Made by a program: the position numbers and the translations under genes. A stretch of 35,930 nucleotides of DNA, from the NCBI GenBank assembly GCA_017482685.1, contig JAFUMP010000027.1:1-35930 (forward strand). Reading direction: 5' to 3'. Source of the stretch: a bacterium. GTDB taxonomy: Bacteria > Cyanobacteriota > Vampirovibrionia > Gastranaerophilales > Gastranaerophilaceae. The notes under the pieces were generated by a model, which did not search any database, was not told the origin of the DNA, and saw only the letters and a program-made list of their open reading frames with translations. Below, one piece after another: positions 16,267 through 25,053 of the stretch (the first letter of the stretch is position 1; every line of letters starts with the position of its first letter).

Positions 16267-17016
16267 TTACTTAAATAACTTTCTTCCTATTCTAATCATT
16301 GTTGCCCCTTCTTGTACTGCAATTCGATAATCATTGCTCATACCCATTGATAGCTCCGGCAACTTTAGCTCAAACTTCTTTTCTAGCTCATCTCTAAACT
16401 CTCTCAAGTCACAAAATAATTTTCTCAGCTCTAACTCATCCGCATCCAATGGCGCCATGTTCATCAAACCAACTAGCTCTATCCCCTCAAGCAATTTTAT
16501 CTCAGGCAAATCAGCCATTAAGCTGTTCTTACTATAACCAAATTTTTGAGTTTCACCTGAATTATTGACTTGTAATAAAACCTTCTCTCTCTTATTTAAA
16601 GAACAAGCCGCTTTTGATATCACCTTGGCTAACTTTAACGAATCAACCGAATGAATATAATCAAAATGTCTTACAACCAAATCAGCCTTATTCGTTTGCA
16701 AATGACCTATAAAATGGAATCTCGATCCTTCACGAACATCAAGAGGTAGTTGATTAATTTTTTCAACTGCTTCCAACGCCCTTGACTCACCAAAATCTCT
16801 CAAGCCCGCATTATAGCCCTCTACAATCGCATTTAATCCAAAGTATTTTGTAACTCCGATTATTCTTAGTTTACAATGTGCAAATTCTTCTTTGATTCCG
16901 AGAAGATTTTTCTCAATAAGCTTTGCATCTGCACTTACACCACTACCCCAACAACTTGTCGGAATTACAGACTGCTCCGTTTTGTGATTGTCAGCATCTC
17001 CACTTTTGTGAGACAT
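16267..17016 (-). CDS. yggS: YggS-family pyridoxal-phosphate homeostasis protein
   Basis: A 249-aa PLP-binding TIM-barrel protein (PLPBP/PipY in Cyanobacteria) that buffers PLP and affects amino-acid balance; no enzyme activity is proven for the family. The PLP lysine is K57 in IIGVTKYF. Other landmarks are HFIGHLQTNK, IHSVDS, the NNSGETQKFG segment, GLMNMAP, and the SMGMSNDYRIAVQEGATMIRIGRKLF ending (the phosphate-binding S and R), seen in two parts here. About 25 extra residues precede the usual start; the GAGGGG site before ATG 17016 supports this start, but an internal start is possible. It is the first gene of the yggS-sepF operon. Confidence 0.92.
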   Translation of the reverse strand: MSHKSGDADNHKTEQSVIPTSCWGSGVSADAKLIEKNLLGIKEEFAHCKLRIIGVTKYFGLNAIVEGYNAGLRDFGESRALEAVEKINQLPLDVREGSRFHFIGHLQTNKADLVVRHFDYIHSVDSLKLAKVISKAACSLNKREKVLLQVNNSGETQKFGYSKNSLMADLPEIKLLEGIELVGLMNMAPLDADELELRKLFCDLREFRDELEKKFELKLPELSMGMSNDYRIAVQEGATMIRIGRKLFK

Positions 17017-17036
17017 TTCCCCTCGACCTCTCTTGT

Positions 17037-17066
17037 ATTATATACCACTTATCATGACCAGTACAA
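17037..17066 (-). promoter_or_regulatory. sigma70-type promoter of yggS-sepF
   Basis: TTGTAC (17066-17061), an 18-nt spacer and a perfect TATAAT (17042-17037) on the minus strand, about 20 bases before the yggS ATG. Confidence 0.7.
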
Positions 17067-17099
17067 GTCCTTAAATGTAACAGTTTTAGGAATTTTACC

Positions 17100-17237
17100 G
17101 AACATGCTCAAACCCATGACTCACATGCATTTCAACCATGTTTAAATTATTAAGTTTTGTAAATTTCATGAGTTTTGTAAAGAACTTGACAAACTTTTTT
17201 ACAATTTTGGCATGCTTTAGTCATGCTCGGGCATGCC
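17100..17237. repeat. CATG-rich intergenic segment with an inverted repeat
   Basis: The stretch between the flgE end and the yggS promoter holds at least eight CATG tetramers, several as CATGC. GGCATGC (17209-17215) and GCATGCC (17231-17237) form a 7-bp inverted repeat around another CATGCTC. A protein-binding cluster is possible; there is no gene here. Confidence 0.4.
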
Positions 17238-17261
17238 ATTTATTAGTTGAGAAGTTTTTGA

Positions 17262-17305
17262 GTTTAGAAGTTGAGAAGAAATAAAATTCTACTAAACTTC
17301 TAAAC
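17262..17305 (-). terminator. long hairpin after flgE, possible terminator
   Basis: GTTTAGAAGTT (17262-17272) and AACTTCTAAAC (17295-17305) form a perfect 11-bp stem with a 22-nt loop that can pair further (TAGAA with TTCT). It begins about 17 bases past the flgE stop. No clean T-run follows on the minus strand, so it may instead protect the 3' end of the mRNA. Confidence 0.5.
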
Positions 17306-17322
17306 TACTAAACTTATTCACT

Positions 17323-18756
17323 CTATTGTCCTAAATAAGCAAGAGTTTCCATAACAGAACTAGCTGTTCCAAATACTCTTGAATTCATCTGAATTAAGCG
17401 TTGAGCGCTAATCATATTTGACAATTCAATAGCAATATCAACGTTAGAACCTTCGTATCCACCTGATTCAAGTGAACCAAAAGCCATTTCACCTGCCATA
17501 CCGTAGAACACTTCACCAGCGTCAGGCCCCCATTCCCAAAGGTTGTTATTAATAGAAACAAGCCCTTCTTCGTTTACAAATGACGCAAGTTCAATAATCA
17601 TATTTGAGTCAGAGTTAATAGAACCTTTAGTTGTAACATCAGAACCTGTTATTACAATACCATCTGGAGAAGTATATCTCCATTCAGCCTGATTAAGTTC
17701 ATTTAATTGAGTTGTTAAATTTGAACCATCAGAATAAGAACAAGATAAAATACCATTATCATCAATAATTGTTACAGAAGACACTGCAATACCTTCTGGA
17801 TCATTATAATCTAACAAGTCTTGTATAACTACTTTTTGATTCAACACAACAGATTCCAACTGTCCTTCATTAATTTTTGTTTCTGCTAAAAAGTTAGTAT
17901 CATCTGGCTCAAAAGCTAAAGCAACATTTGCAGATTTATTAAAGCTAAATTTTCCGTCAGCAGTTACTGTGATTGTTAAATCAGGAGTTACAGGATTACC
18001 ATCTTTATCAGTAAAAGTATCGTATACGCCATCTGCCGGAGTTGTTGTATCTTTACCAACAGCAGTCGCATTATAAACCTTTGCAATAGCTGTATTCCAA
18101 GCATTAAGATTTTCAGCAATACTTAACTTATTATTAACCTCAATTGTCACTTTAGGGTTAGTGTCGTCAGGATCAGGAGTAATTATTTCAACATCAAAAC
18201 TACCACTACTAATTGAAACATTATTTAAATCACCAAGCATTTTTCCGTATAACTCTGTATTCGTATTACCTGTTACAGTTGCTTTCAAGTTGGTTGGAAC
18301 TCTTACTGTAGAATTAGAAGCTGTTCCTGAGTATGGAGTTGAAGCTCCAACAACTTTCATACCTGATTGAGTAACCAAATTCCCATCTGAATCTGTTGTA
18401 AACACACCATCACGAGTATAATATTGTTTTCCATCACCATCTCTAACTACAAAATAACCATTACCAGAAATCATAACATCAGTATCACGACCAGTATTAA
18501 CAAATGTACCAATTTCTAGATTTCTTGAAATACCACCTATCTTAACACCCAAACCAATTTGCTTAGGGTTAGTACCACCACCTTCTTTAGTAGCCGCACT
18601 ACCGTGAGATAACGTGTTTGAAAACAGAGTCTCAAAAGTCATATTTGCAGATTTATAAGCCACTGTGTTAATGTTAGCAACGTTGTTAGCAATTACGTTG
18701 ATTTGTTGCTGACCAACGTTAATACCAGTTGCTGATGTTTGTAATGCTTGTGTCAT
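17323..18756 (-). CDS. flgE: flagellar hook protein FlgE
   Basis: A 477-aa hook subunit, exported by the flagellar type III system to form the universal joint between rod and filament. N-terminal D0 region: MTQALQTSATGINVGQQQI and then NVIANNVANINTVAYKSANM, with the ANNVAN..T.AYK rod/hook signature. FlgE-type D1/D2 beta domains follow (DTDVMISGNGYFVVRDGDG, QYYTRDGVFTTDSDGNLVT). The C-terminal D0 helix SNVDIAIELSNMISAQRLIQ ends in VMETLAYLGQ. The usual 'SGL' of the first helix is 'TGI'. It is the last gene of fliJ-fliK-flgD-flgE, 52 bases after flgD, with GGGAGGA before its ATG. Confidence 0.9.
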   Translation of the reverse strand: MTQALQTSATGINVGQQQINVIANNVANINTVAYKSANMTFETLFSNTLSHGSAATKEGGGTNPKQIGLGVKIGGISRNLEIGTFVNTGRDTDVMISGNGYFVVRDGDGKQYYTRDGVFTTDSDGNLVTQSGMKVVGASTPYSGTASNSTVRVPTNLKATVTGNTNTELYGKMLGDLNNVSISSGSFDVEIITPDPDDTNPKVTIEVNNKLSIAENLNAWNTAIAKVYNATAVGKDTTTPADGVYDTFTDKDGNPVTPDLTITVTADGKFSFNKSANVALAFEPDDTNFLAETKINEGQLESVVLNQKVVIQDLLDYNDPEGIAVSSVTIIDDNGILSCSYSDGSNLTTQLNELNQAEWRYTSPDGIVITGSDVTTKGSINSDSNMIIELASFVNEEGLVSINNNLWEWGPDAGEVFYGMAGEMAFGSLESGGYEGSNVDIAIELSNMISAQRLIQMNSRVFGTASSVMETLAYLGQ

Positions 18757-18808
18757 TTTTCCTCCCGATGTTTATATTAAATTTCGTTTTTAATCTGGTT
18801 TATTTTCT

Positions 18809-19315
18809 TTAAACAGTTCCAGCAGTTACTGCAGAACTAACAGTTTCATCTTTAACAGAAATAATATTACCGATAGAATAATATTTATCGCCAACTTTTA
18901 CTTTTCCTGTTCCATCCTCAAAACTTGCTTCTGAAACCTTACCTGTAATAGTTTTCTTACCTGTCTCATCTTCAGGATCTTTAAGCGTAATCTCTTTACC
19001 AATAAGCGAAAGAGTTTGAGTAATCTCAGAATTAAGCGACATATCGTTATACATAGCTGACAAGTAACTCATACAATCGGTTAGCCCTTTATTCATCTGA
19101 GTCATTTGCTCTAATGAAGAATATTGAGCCAATTGCGCAAGCCATTCTGTATTATCAGTTGGCTGAGTTGGATCTTGATTTTGAAGTTGTTGCAGCATCA
19201 AAGTCAAAAACATATTACTGTCATTATCCTTTGTTGTTTTATTAACACCACTCAACATATTGTTATATGCTGTTTGATTTTGCATATTAGTAATTTCACT
19301 ACTAACTGATGTCAT
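18809..19315 (-). CDS. flgD: flagellar hook assembly scaffold protein FlgD
   Basis: A 168-aa hook cap that guides FlgE polymerisation and is later displaced. The family core is clear at about 30-75: MFLTLMLQQLQNQDPTQPTD, then WLAQLAQYSSLEQM. The C-terminal part (GKEITLKDPEDETGKKTITG) is a short tudor-like region with no full Ig domain, so the protein is shorter than the roughly 220-aa enteric FlgD, as in many lineages. It lies 22 bases after fliK and 52 before flgE, with GGAG before its ATG. Confidence 0.92.
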   Translation of the reverse strand: MTSVSSEITNMQNQTAYNNMLSGVNKTTKDNDSNMFLTLMLQQLQNQDPTQPTDNTEWLAQLAQYSSLEQMTQMNKGLTDCMSYLSAMYNDMSLNSEITQTLSLIGKEITLKDPEDETGKKTITGKVSEASFEDGTGKVKVGDKYYSIGNIISVKDETVSSAVTAGTV

Positions 19316-19337
19316 AACCTTCTCCCACCTTTAATTT

Positions 19338-20690
19338 TTATACATTACCATTTTCTTCTTCTACTGTTTGAGCCATCATTTTTTCAAACAAGCCCTTTTC
19401 TTTTTCTTCTCGATTAGACTGACCTTGTCCTTTATTACCACCTCTAGAACCTTCTTGTTCTGTCCAATCTTGTTTATATTCAGATTTTTGGCTATCTGCA
19501 ACCTTAACAGAAACATTATCTACAGCAACACCTTGATTTCCAAGAGCTTCTTTTAAGCCATCTAATCCTTTAGATATCAAGTCCCTTGCTTCTTGAGTTG
19601 TTACAATAAACTGTGCAGTAATACCTTCTTTTGTTGACATCAACTGAACATTAACTTTACCCAAAGATTCTGGATTCAATACAATATTTACTTTTGAATT
19701 ATTATGTAAACCTTCTAAGTGTTTAGATATTTGATCAATAATTTTACTTGGATTCACATCTACAGATTTTAATGAAACTTGCTGAGAGTTTTGAACATTT
19801 GAATTTGAATCCAATTTCACTTCAAAAGTGTCAATATCTTGAGCCAAAACAGCTTTTACAGCTTGTTCTTCAGGCGTCTGATTCTGCATCAAACTTTCCC
19901 CATTAAAAGACTCCGCCTCAGAAGATATTGATTCTATATTAAGCTCTTTTATAATTTCTTCATCAAGTGCCATTTCAAACTCAGCATTATCTTGCTCTTC
20001 TGTCGCTTTAGGCAATATAACTTCACTAGAAACGTCTTCCGCAAACTCAAGAATTTCATTAGAAGTAAATTCTACTTTTTCTTGCACAAATTTAAAACTA
20101 TCATTTTCTTCCTGTACAAATTCTTCTGAATTCTTTAATGACGATAACGAATTGTCAACAAAAGTTAAAACTTGCTCAAATGGGACTTTTTGTTCTTGCT
20201 CACAAGAATCCTGTGCGCCATCAAACTCAGTATCTAAATCCTCTACACCAACATTTTCTTCTATAATACTTGTTATTTCATCAGAAACTTCAACATTTTC
20301 GGCATTTTCAACATCAGTATTTTCTTCAATCAATTCTGTGGTATTTTCTACAGCTTCCTTAAGCTCTGAAATTATTTCCTCTACATCTTTTGCCAAAGTC
20401 AAATCCAAAGAAGTTTCAGCATTAGCCTCCTCTGTAACTTCTTGCAAAATTTCTTTAAACTCAATAGTAGCAACTGCACTAGATGTTATTTCACTATCTT
20501 CTTTAGAAAACTTCATTTTCATATCATCAATAGTAGCGACATCTTTATTCAAAGTTGACTCAAAAACTTTTGTAAAATCTTTAGTCTTATCCATAGCAGA
20601 AGATACCCCTTCGTTCATTTTTTGAAGATTGGTCTGCGTAGAAATCATTTGTTCTAAATTATTTAAAGTATTTGTTACTGCTTGTGTCAT
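19338..20690 (-). CDS. fliK: flagellar hook-length control protein FliK
   Basis: A 450-aa secreted ruler that measures the hook and switches export to filament substrates. Residues about 60-310 are acidic and low in order (very rich in E, S, N), as expected for the ruler part. The conserved C-terminal Flg_hook domain is at about 320-405: VNIVLNPESLGKVNVQLMS, TAQFIVTTQEARDLISKGLD, and ALGNQGVAVDNVSVKVAD. A glycine/charged tail follows. The ATG overlaps the fliJ stop (ATGA). A second, shorter FliK-like protein is encoded at 23965. Confidence 0.88.
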   Translation of the reverse strand: MTQAVTNTLNNLEQMISTQTNLQKMNEGVSSAMDKTKDFTKVFESTLNKDVATIDDMKMKFSKEDSEITSSAVATIEFKEILQEVTEEANAETSLDLTLAKDVEEIISELKEAVENTTELIEENTDVENAENVEVSDEITSIIEENVGVEDLDTEFDGAQDSCEQEQKVPFEQVLTFVDNSLSSLKNSEEFVQEENDSFKFVQEKVEFTSNEILEFAEDVSSEVILPKATEEQDNAEFEMALDEEIIKELNIESISSEAESFNGESLMQNQTPEEQAVKAVLAQDIDTFEVKLDSNSNVQNSQQVSLKSVDVNPSKIIDQISKHLEGLHNNSKVNIVLNPESLGKVNVQLMSTKEGITAQFIVTTQEARDLISKGLDGLKEALGNQGVAVDNVSVKVADSQKSEYKQDWTEQEGSRGGNKGQGQSNREEKEKGLFEKMMAQTVEEENGNV

Positions 20691-21130
20691 CTAAAATTAT
20701 GCCTTGCTGATGTTATATCATCTATTTCTTTCATTTCTGCATCCAGAAAACTTTTATAGTATTCTTGCTCTTGTTTTTCTTTAAGCTTTTTTAAAACTTC
20801 TACTTTTTTATGAGCTTCCCGAACCTCACTTTGCTTTCTTTCTAAAAGCGTTTTTGTATTTGCAATTATTCTTTCTTTGTTTATCGCATCTACTACAAGC
20901 TTTTGCCCAAAAACCCTGTGATTTTCTAATTGCTGAATATCTAGCGCATCTAACGTGTGTAAATATTCCATTTGATTAGAGTTCTGAACCTGAGAATCGA
21001 TAATATCTTGAAGTTCGCCTTCTTGTTTTTTTAAAGCTGCAATAATTTTAGCTGCTTCCATTTGGCGTTGCTCAAGCTCGTTTTCGCGCATTTCAAGCAC
21101 GACCTGCAATCTGAACTTGAATTTTTTCAA
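20687..21130 (-). CDS. fliJ: flagellar export chaperone FliJ
   Basis: A 147-aa coiled-coil protein that sits in the export ATPase like the gamma subunit of F1 and helps export gate use. The start MKKFKFRLQVVLEMRENELE matches the family's 'F.frLq.vL..R...e'. The body is continuous coiled coil, and the end (YYKSFLDAEMKEIDDITSAR) has the FliJ 'E..eiDei...r' signature. The start codon is TTG: an in-frame stop lies three codons upstream and a GAGGT site sits 8 bases before it. It is the first visible gene of fliJ-fliK-flgD-flgE; fliI and fliH are not adjacent. Confidence 0.8.
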   Translation of the reverse strand: MKKFKFRLQVVLEMRENELEQRQMEAAKIIAALKKQEGELQDIIDSQVQNSNQMEYLHTLDALDIQQLENHRVFGQKLVVDAINKERIIANTKTLLERKQSEVREAHKKVEVLKKLKEKQEQEYYKSFLDAEMKEIDDITSARHNFR

Positions 21131-21375
21131 TTTATCTTACCTCTTCTCCACCAAGCATACTTACAGTACACCTAGTACCTCTAATACTTTACAGCATAAA
21201 GACATGATTCCCATCATATATTTGTAGGAAATAAAAATTTTAGAGCCTGCTAAAAAACTCTTGTTTTTCCGCAAACTCTAAAACTTAACATATTTTTACA
21301 AAAAACCAAATTAACGCAATTTTTTTTATCTTTTTGACTTTATAATAATAAGTAAGTGTAAAGAAAAGGTGTGTT

Positions 21376-22452
21376 ATGACTAATTCAATCAATCATAGAA
21401 ACTGTTCAATCCCTGCATATTCAGGAATTACAATTAATATTAGCAATCCTACTTTGAATGCAGCTCCATTGAGTGCAAACTATCCAAACTGCAATCAAGC
21501 TTGTGCCAATCATCAACCAACTTTTACTGTTGAGCAAATGCAAAATACAAATGAACAAAGATACAACAATCCAACACAACTTGGAATGACACCTCCTATA
21601 AACCAACCAAATCAGTCTGTGCAAAATAACCCAATAGAATCACAGGCTAGCCAAATTCCAAGTCCTAATAATACTGAACAAAATGCAAACAATCAGCCTA
21701 CGCCACAACAAGCATATCCTCCTCAATATTATCTAAATAACTATAATTACATTCAAAACGGAGAAAAAGGTAATAATCAAACACCTAAAACTCCAGCAAA
21801 AGAAAATAATACCCCAAAAGAAGCTAAAATTAACACAAACAATATAGAACAAACCGAAGAAGATATGACTTCTTCTAAAGAAATTATAAATGAACTAGAT
21901 GCACGTGCTGCTGAACAAAAAGATTTAGAAAAAAATGGTAAAAAAACTAGAGTGATTGCACTTACTAATGAATATATAATGTCGTTAGAAAACTATTTAA
22001 ACAATCCTAATTCCGAAATAAGGCTTATGGCTGCTAAAGAAGTTTTAACAAGGCTTGATGAGGACAAAGATCGTTTTGATGATGCAGCCCTAAATGCATT
22101 ACTAAACAAAATGTTACAAGATCCAAACAAACTTATTAGAATAGCTGCACTAAGCGCATTTTCTTCACAATTAGCTTGCGGAAATGATTTTACAACCCAA
22201 TTATTAACAAAAATACAAAATGATCCAAACGCAGACAAAGAGGACGTAGTTCAAGCAGCTGATATCTTGCTTAAAATGTCTGCATCAACAGAAGTAAGAT
22301 ACACCCCAGCTAAACAAGCCGTACAGCCTGCAAGTAACAAGGAACTTGAAGCAAGTCAAAAGCAAGTCGAACAACTTAGAGGTCAATTAGAACAATATAA
22401 ACAACAAGAAATCGAAAAAATATTGCAACAACAAATGCATCAAGGGAAATAA
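21376..22452 (+). CDS. Asn/Gln/Pro-rich protein with helical-repeat domain, unknown function
   Basis: A 358-aa protein in three parts. Residues 1-175 are low complexity and rich in N, Q, P and T. Residues about 190-310 are paired amphipathic helices with a HEAT/armadillo look (YLNNPNSEIRLMAAKEVLTR; KMLQDPNKLIRIAALSAFSS). Residues 320-358 are a glutamine-rich coiled coil (QVEQLRGQLEQYKQQEIEK). No signal peptide; four cysteines lie in the first 45 residues. An AAAGGTG site precedes the ATG. It forms a unit with the next gene three bases on, in the gap between two flagellar clusters. Not recognised; a scaffold or binding role is suggested only by the repeat fold. Confidence 0.65.
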   Translation: MTNSINHRNCSIPAYSGITINISNPTLNAAPLSANYPNCNQACANHQPTFTVEQMQNTNEQRYNNPTQLGMTPPINQPNQSVQNNPIESQASQIPSPNNTEQNANNQPTPQQAYPPQYYLNNYNYIQNGEKGNNQTPKTPAKENNTPKEAKINTNNIEQTEEDMTSSKEIINELDARAAEQKDLEKNGKKTRVIALTNEYIMSLENYLNNPNSEIRLMAAKEVLTRLDEDKDRFDDAALNALLNKMLQDPNKLIRIAALSAFSSQLACGNDFTTQLLTKIQNDPNADKEDVVQAADILLKMSASTEVRYTPAKQAVQPASNKELEASQKQVEQLRGQLEQYKQQEIEKILQQQMHQGK

Positions 22453-22455
22453 TCT

Positions 22456-22893
22456 ATGAAAACTATTACTAAAATAGCTTGTAGAACAGTAGGAACTCTT
22501 GGTATAGGTGTAGCCCTATACGATGCAACCCGTGTTGCAAATCATTTCTCAAAAGTCGAATCACAAAAACAACAATCTAAATATCTTGAAAACGCCTACT
22601 TCAACTCACGTACAAGCGATAACATGAGCTATACTTCAAGCGCAATAGGAAAAAAGACTTTCGAACTAAGAACAAACAACCCCTTGCCATCAATCTGGGG
22701 TAGAATTAAAGGAGGATGCGAAGGAGCTATGTATTCACTTGGTAACCACCTATTCACCATTGCATGCTCATCATTAGCATTACTTTCTAAAGGTACTTTG
22801 GCTAAAGTAGGAGCTATCGGAGTTGGACTTAAAGCTTGCTATGACATAGCACGCAATGGTTTTGGACTCGGGAAACAAAACCCAATGAAATAA
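22456..22893 (+). CDS. small putative membrane protein, unknown function
   Basis: A 145-aa protein three bases after the helical-repeat gene. It starts with a glycine-rich hydrophobic segment (VGTLGIGVALYDATRVANHF) that could be a membrane segment and has a second one at about 95-130 (NHLFTIACSSLALLSKGTL, KVGAIGVGLKACYDIARNGF). The two G-x-G-x-(A/K)-x-Y-D-x-x-R segments resemble each other, so it may be an internal duplication. No named family recognised. Confidence 0.6.
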   Translation: MKTITKIACRTVGTLGIGVALYDATRVANHFSKVESQKQQSKYLENAYFNSRTSDNMSYTSSAIGKKTFELRTNNPLPSIWGRIKGGCEGAMYSLGNHLFTIACSSLALLSKGTLAKVGAIGVGLKACYDIARNGFGLGKQNPMK

Positions 22894-22895
22894 AA

Positions 22896-23270
22896 CTAAA
22901 TTCTAGTTTGAATCATTCTTTTTACAGGGTTTGTACAGTCTTTTGCAACTTTTTGTAAATCCTGCTTCATAACTGCCTCTGTCTTAGAGCCTTGAGAAAT
23001 CTTATTTAAACCAATTTTTTCAATAAGATGTGGTGTCATAAAGAACATAGTCAACATTGCACCAAAAACTCCTAGCACTCCAGCATGAGCAAAAGATTTG
23101 GTATATGCTCTTGCTATTAAAGCAGTAGCACCACCAGCTGCAAGAGAAACACCCCCTGCGTTTACTAATGCGATTTGTGAATTTGTTAGCCCTTTTGTTT
23201 TCTTACCGTTTGTTTCGTTTGACCCTCTAAATCCTGCCCGAGGGGTTAAGGCATTAATAGGTTGAATCAT
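22896..23270 (-). CDS. small membrane protein, unknown function
   Basis: A 124-aa protein. The start is set at ATG 23270 because a near-consensus promoter lies at 23304-23332, so the TTG further upstream is outside the transcript. The N-terminus MIQPINALTPRAGFRGSNE carries the short 'xFxGx' motif shared with other small proteins here; then come hydrophobic segments at about 33-58 and 65-90 (GVFGAMLTMFFMTPHLIEKI). It looks related in layout to the paralogue pair at 14438-15579 (hydrophobic run then a K-I/G segment), but identity is too low to be sure. Confidence 0.6.
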   Translation of the reverse strand: MIQPINALTPRAGFRGSNETNGKKTKGLTNSQIALVNAGGVSLAAGGATALIARAYTKSFAHAGVLGVFGAMLTMFFMTPHLIEKIGLNKISQGSKTEAVMKQDLQKVAKDCTNPVKRMIQTRI

Positions 23271-23303
23271 ACGCACACACTTTCTTCTCTTTAACACCTT
23301 AAC

Positions 23304-23332
23304 ATAATAGCACAAACACTTAATTTTGTAAA
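23304..23332 (-). promoter_or_regulatory. promoter of the 124-aa membrane protein
   Basis: TTTACA (23332-23327), a 17-nt spacer and TATTAT (23309-23304) with TGC before it (extended -10). This leaves a leader of about 25 bases and fixes the start codon at 23270. Confidence 0.65.
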
Positions 23333-23394
23333 CCCCTCTTCTTATAGCACTTTGGAACTATTTATAAAGTGCAGTATTTACACTTAATCAAAAC

Positions 23395-23463
23395 TTGACA
23401 AATTTAATCACACCATTAATCATACAAATAGATGTATTCAAATACTCCTTAAACTGCCATAAT
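23395..23463 (+). promoter_or_regulatory. promoter region of the second fliJ-like gene
   Basis: Two candidates. CATAAT (23458-23463) ends five bases before the ATG at 23469, with no Shine-Dalgarno, which would give a leaderless mRNA. A perfect TTGACA lies at 23395-23400 but has no good -10 at 17 nt (AATCAT). Confidence 0.4.
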
Positions 23464-23468
23464 GTAAT

Positions 23469-23963
23469 ATGCCCTTCGTATATAGATTACAAAAAATACT
23501 TGATTTTCGTATAAGAAAAAAAGAAGAACAATTGCTGGTAGTACAAAAAGCTCAGCAAGAAGTTTATTTGGCAGAACAAAGAATCAAGGAAAACGAAGAA
23601 GAAATTCAACAAACAATTCAAAACCGAAAAAACTCCGATTACAAAATGATGGAATATTTTGATAAATATTTACATCACCTTTGGGACAAAGCTGACGCTT
23701 TACAAGCTGAGCTAGAGCGAGTTCAAGCAATACTAGATGAAGAAAAAATGAAATTAGTAAAACTAGAACAAGCCGTAAAAGTTCTAGAAAAGCACAAAGA
23801 AAAACAAAGAGAATTATATCTCGAAGAAGAAAAAGCAATTGAACTAAGACAATTCTCAGAAATCGGGGTTCAAAGATTTTTCCTACAAGCTAGAGAACAA
23901 CAAGAAGAGGAAGAAGAACTTCGAAAATTAGCAGAATACAGTGAATATGAAATGGAAGAATAG
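23469..23963 (+). CDS. second FliJ-like flagellar export protein
   Basis: A 164-aa protein that is almost entirely coiled coil. The N-terminus MPFVYRLQKILDFRIRKKEE has the FliJ signature 'F.YRLqkiLd.R..kee', and the C-terminal part holds EEEKAIELRQFSEIGVQRF, like FliJ's conserved acidic helix. A charged E/R/Q-rich tail is longer than usual. It is not close in sequence to the FliJ at 20687-21130, so the window has two divergent FliJ-type proteins. The next gene is FliK-like, the same order as in the minus-strand cluster. Coiled coils mimic each other, so the FliJ call is moderate; order supports it. Confidence 0.6.
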   Translation: MPFVYRLQKILDFRIRKKEEQLLVVQKAQQEVYLAEQRIKENEEEIQQTIQNRKNSDYKMMEYFDKYLHHLWDKADALQAELERVQAILDEEKMKLVKLEQAVKVLEKHKEKQRELYLEEEKAIELRQFSEIGVQRFFLQAREQQEEEEELRKLAEYSEYEMEE

Positions 23964-23964
23964 C

Positions 23965-25053
23965 ATGGATATAAAAAAAACAAGCATCAACAACGCACAA
24001 GACACTCAAAACATACAAAATAATAAACAAAATACAAATCAGGATTCGTCAATAAAATTTTCTGATGAATTAAAGGAGTTGGCAAAACAAGAAAAACAAA
24101 ATCCAACAAATGAAACAAAAAACAACCCCCAAAAAGAAGTTCAAGAATATCAAAAAAATCAAAAAGATTCAAATCAAAATATACAATTTGGAAATCTTAA
24201 CAATAAAGAAAATGAGTTAAACAAAGCTATTAACGGACTTAATACCATTGTAAAGGAATTCAATCAATCAGAGGATAAATTTACAGATTCAATAAAGAAC
24301 AACCTAGAAAATACCGATAATAACAATATGATAAACAATGATTACAACATACAGGATAACAAAGAAATCCTCCCACAAATGAATCCTAACATGAATTTTT
24401 CTGGGGACGGACAACCTTTTTCTTCATTCATGAACGACAACACTAATGACAAAAAGAAAAACACCATCATTGGAACAACCGCACAAGATTTAGCAGAAGA
24501 AGCTCAAATTTTATCAACAATGGCTGAAAACATTACTATAGCTAATAAAAATATACAGCTTGAATCAAAAGTAAAAACTATTATGAATGAAGAGGGTGTT
24601 GAAAAAGTTGATATTAAAACAGGTATAAAAATTGAAACCGTCGTAAAATACGACACTATAATAATGAATCAAGCTGATGTTGAAGTATTTGCAACACTTG
24701 TTGAAAACAAAGAAGCTGATTTAAGCAATCTTGCTCCAAAAGCTGCTGAAAAAAGTGTTAAAGTTTCTCAAGCACTTGCAGATATGTTAATTAAAGCAAA
24801 AGAAACTAACCAACCAATTAGAATAAACTTTGACAATGACATTTCTATCATTATAAAAATATCAAGGGATGGAAAACTAACCGCAGACTTCCTACCTTCT
24901 TCACAAGTTGCAGAAGCTTATTTAAGAGAAAATCTACCGCTTCTTAGACAAAGATTTGATGAAAAAAACTTAGAATACGATTCATTAAATCAACGTGAAC
25001 GCAAAGATTCAAACAAAGAAAATCACAAAAAGAAGGATCGCAACAATGAATGA
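23965..25053 (+). CDS. second FliK-like protein
   Basis: A 362-aa protein starting at ATG 23965, one base past the fliJ-like stop and after a GGAAGA site inside that gene. Residues 1-175 are polar and disordered, very rich in N, Q and K. Residues about 180-260 are helical. The C-terminal part (about 265-345) resembles the Flg_hook domain of FliK: IRINFDNDISIIIKISRDG, LTADFLPSSQVAEAYLREN and LPLLRQRFDEKNLEYDSLN, in the place of 'vrv.l....g.l.v.f......r..L......LR..L...gl....v'. A basic tail follows. It overlaps the next gene by eight bases. Function in hook or rod length control is inferred from domain and order. Confidence 0.55.
   Translation: MDIKKTSINNAQDTQNIQNNKQNTNQDSSIKFSDELKELAKQEKQNPTNETKNNPQKEVQEYQKNQKDSNQNIQFGNLNNKENELNKAINGLNTIVKEFNQSEDKFTDSIKNNLENTDNNNMINNDYNIQDNKEILPQMNPNMNFSGDGQPFSSFMNDNTNDKKKNTIIGTTAQDLAEEAQILSTMAENITIANKNIQLESKVKTIMNEEGVEKVDIKTGIKIETVVKYDTIIMNQADVEVFATLVENKEADLSNLAPKAAEKSVKVSQALADMLIKAKETNQPIRINFDNDISIIIKISRDGKLTADFLPSSQVAEAYLRENLPLLRQRFDEKNLEYDSLNQRERKDSNKENHKKKDRNNE

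Noticed and set aside
17100..17237. CATG-rich segment as a CRISPR array
   Set aside because: The repeat unit is only 4-6 bases, with irregular spacing and no constant-length spacers. No CRISPR array or cas gene was seen anywhere in the window.
20152..20625. 157-aa Ser-rich plus-strand frame inside fliK
   Set aside because: It is the antisense of the E-rich part of fliK: repeated GAA/GAG-type codons read backwards give a Ser/Phe/Thr-rich open frame. No ribosome site, and the fliK reading matches a known family.
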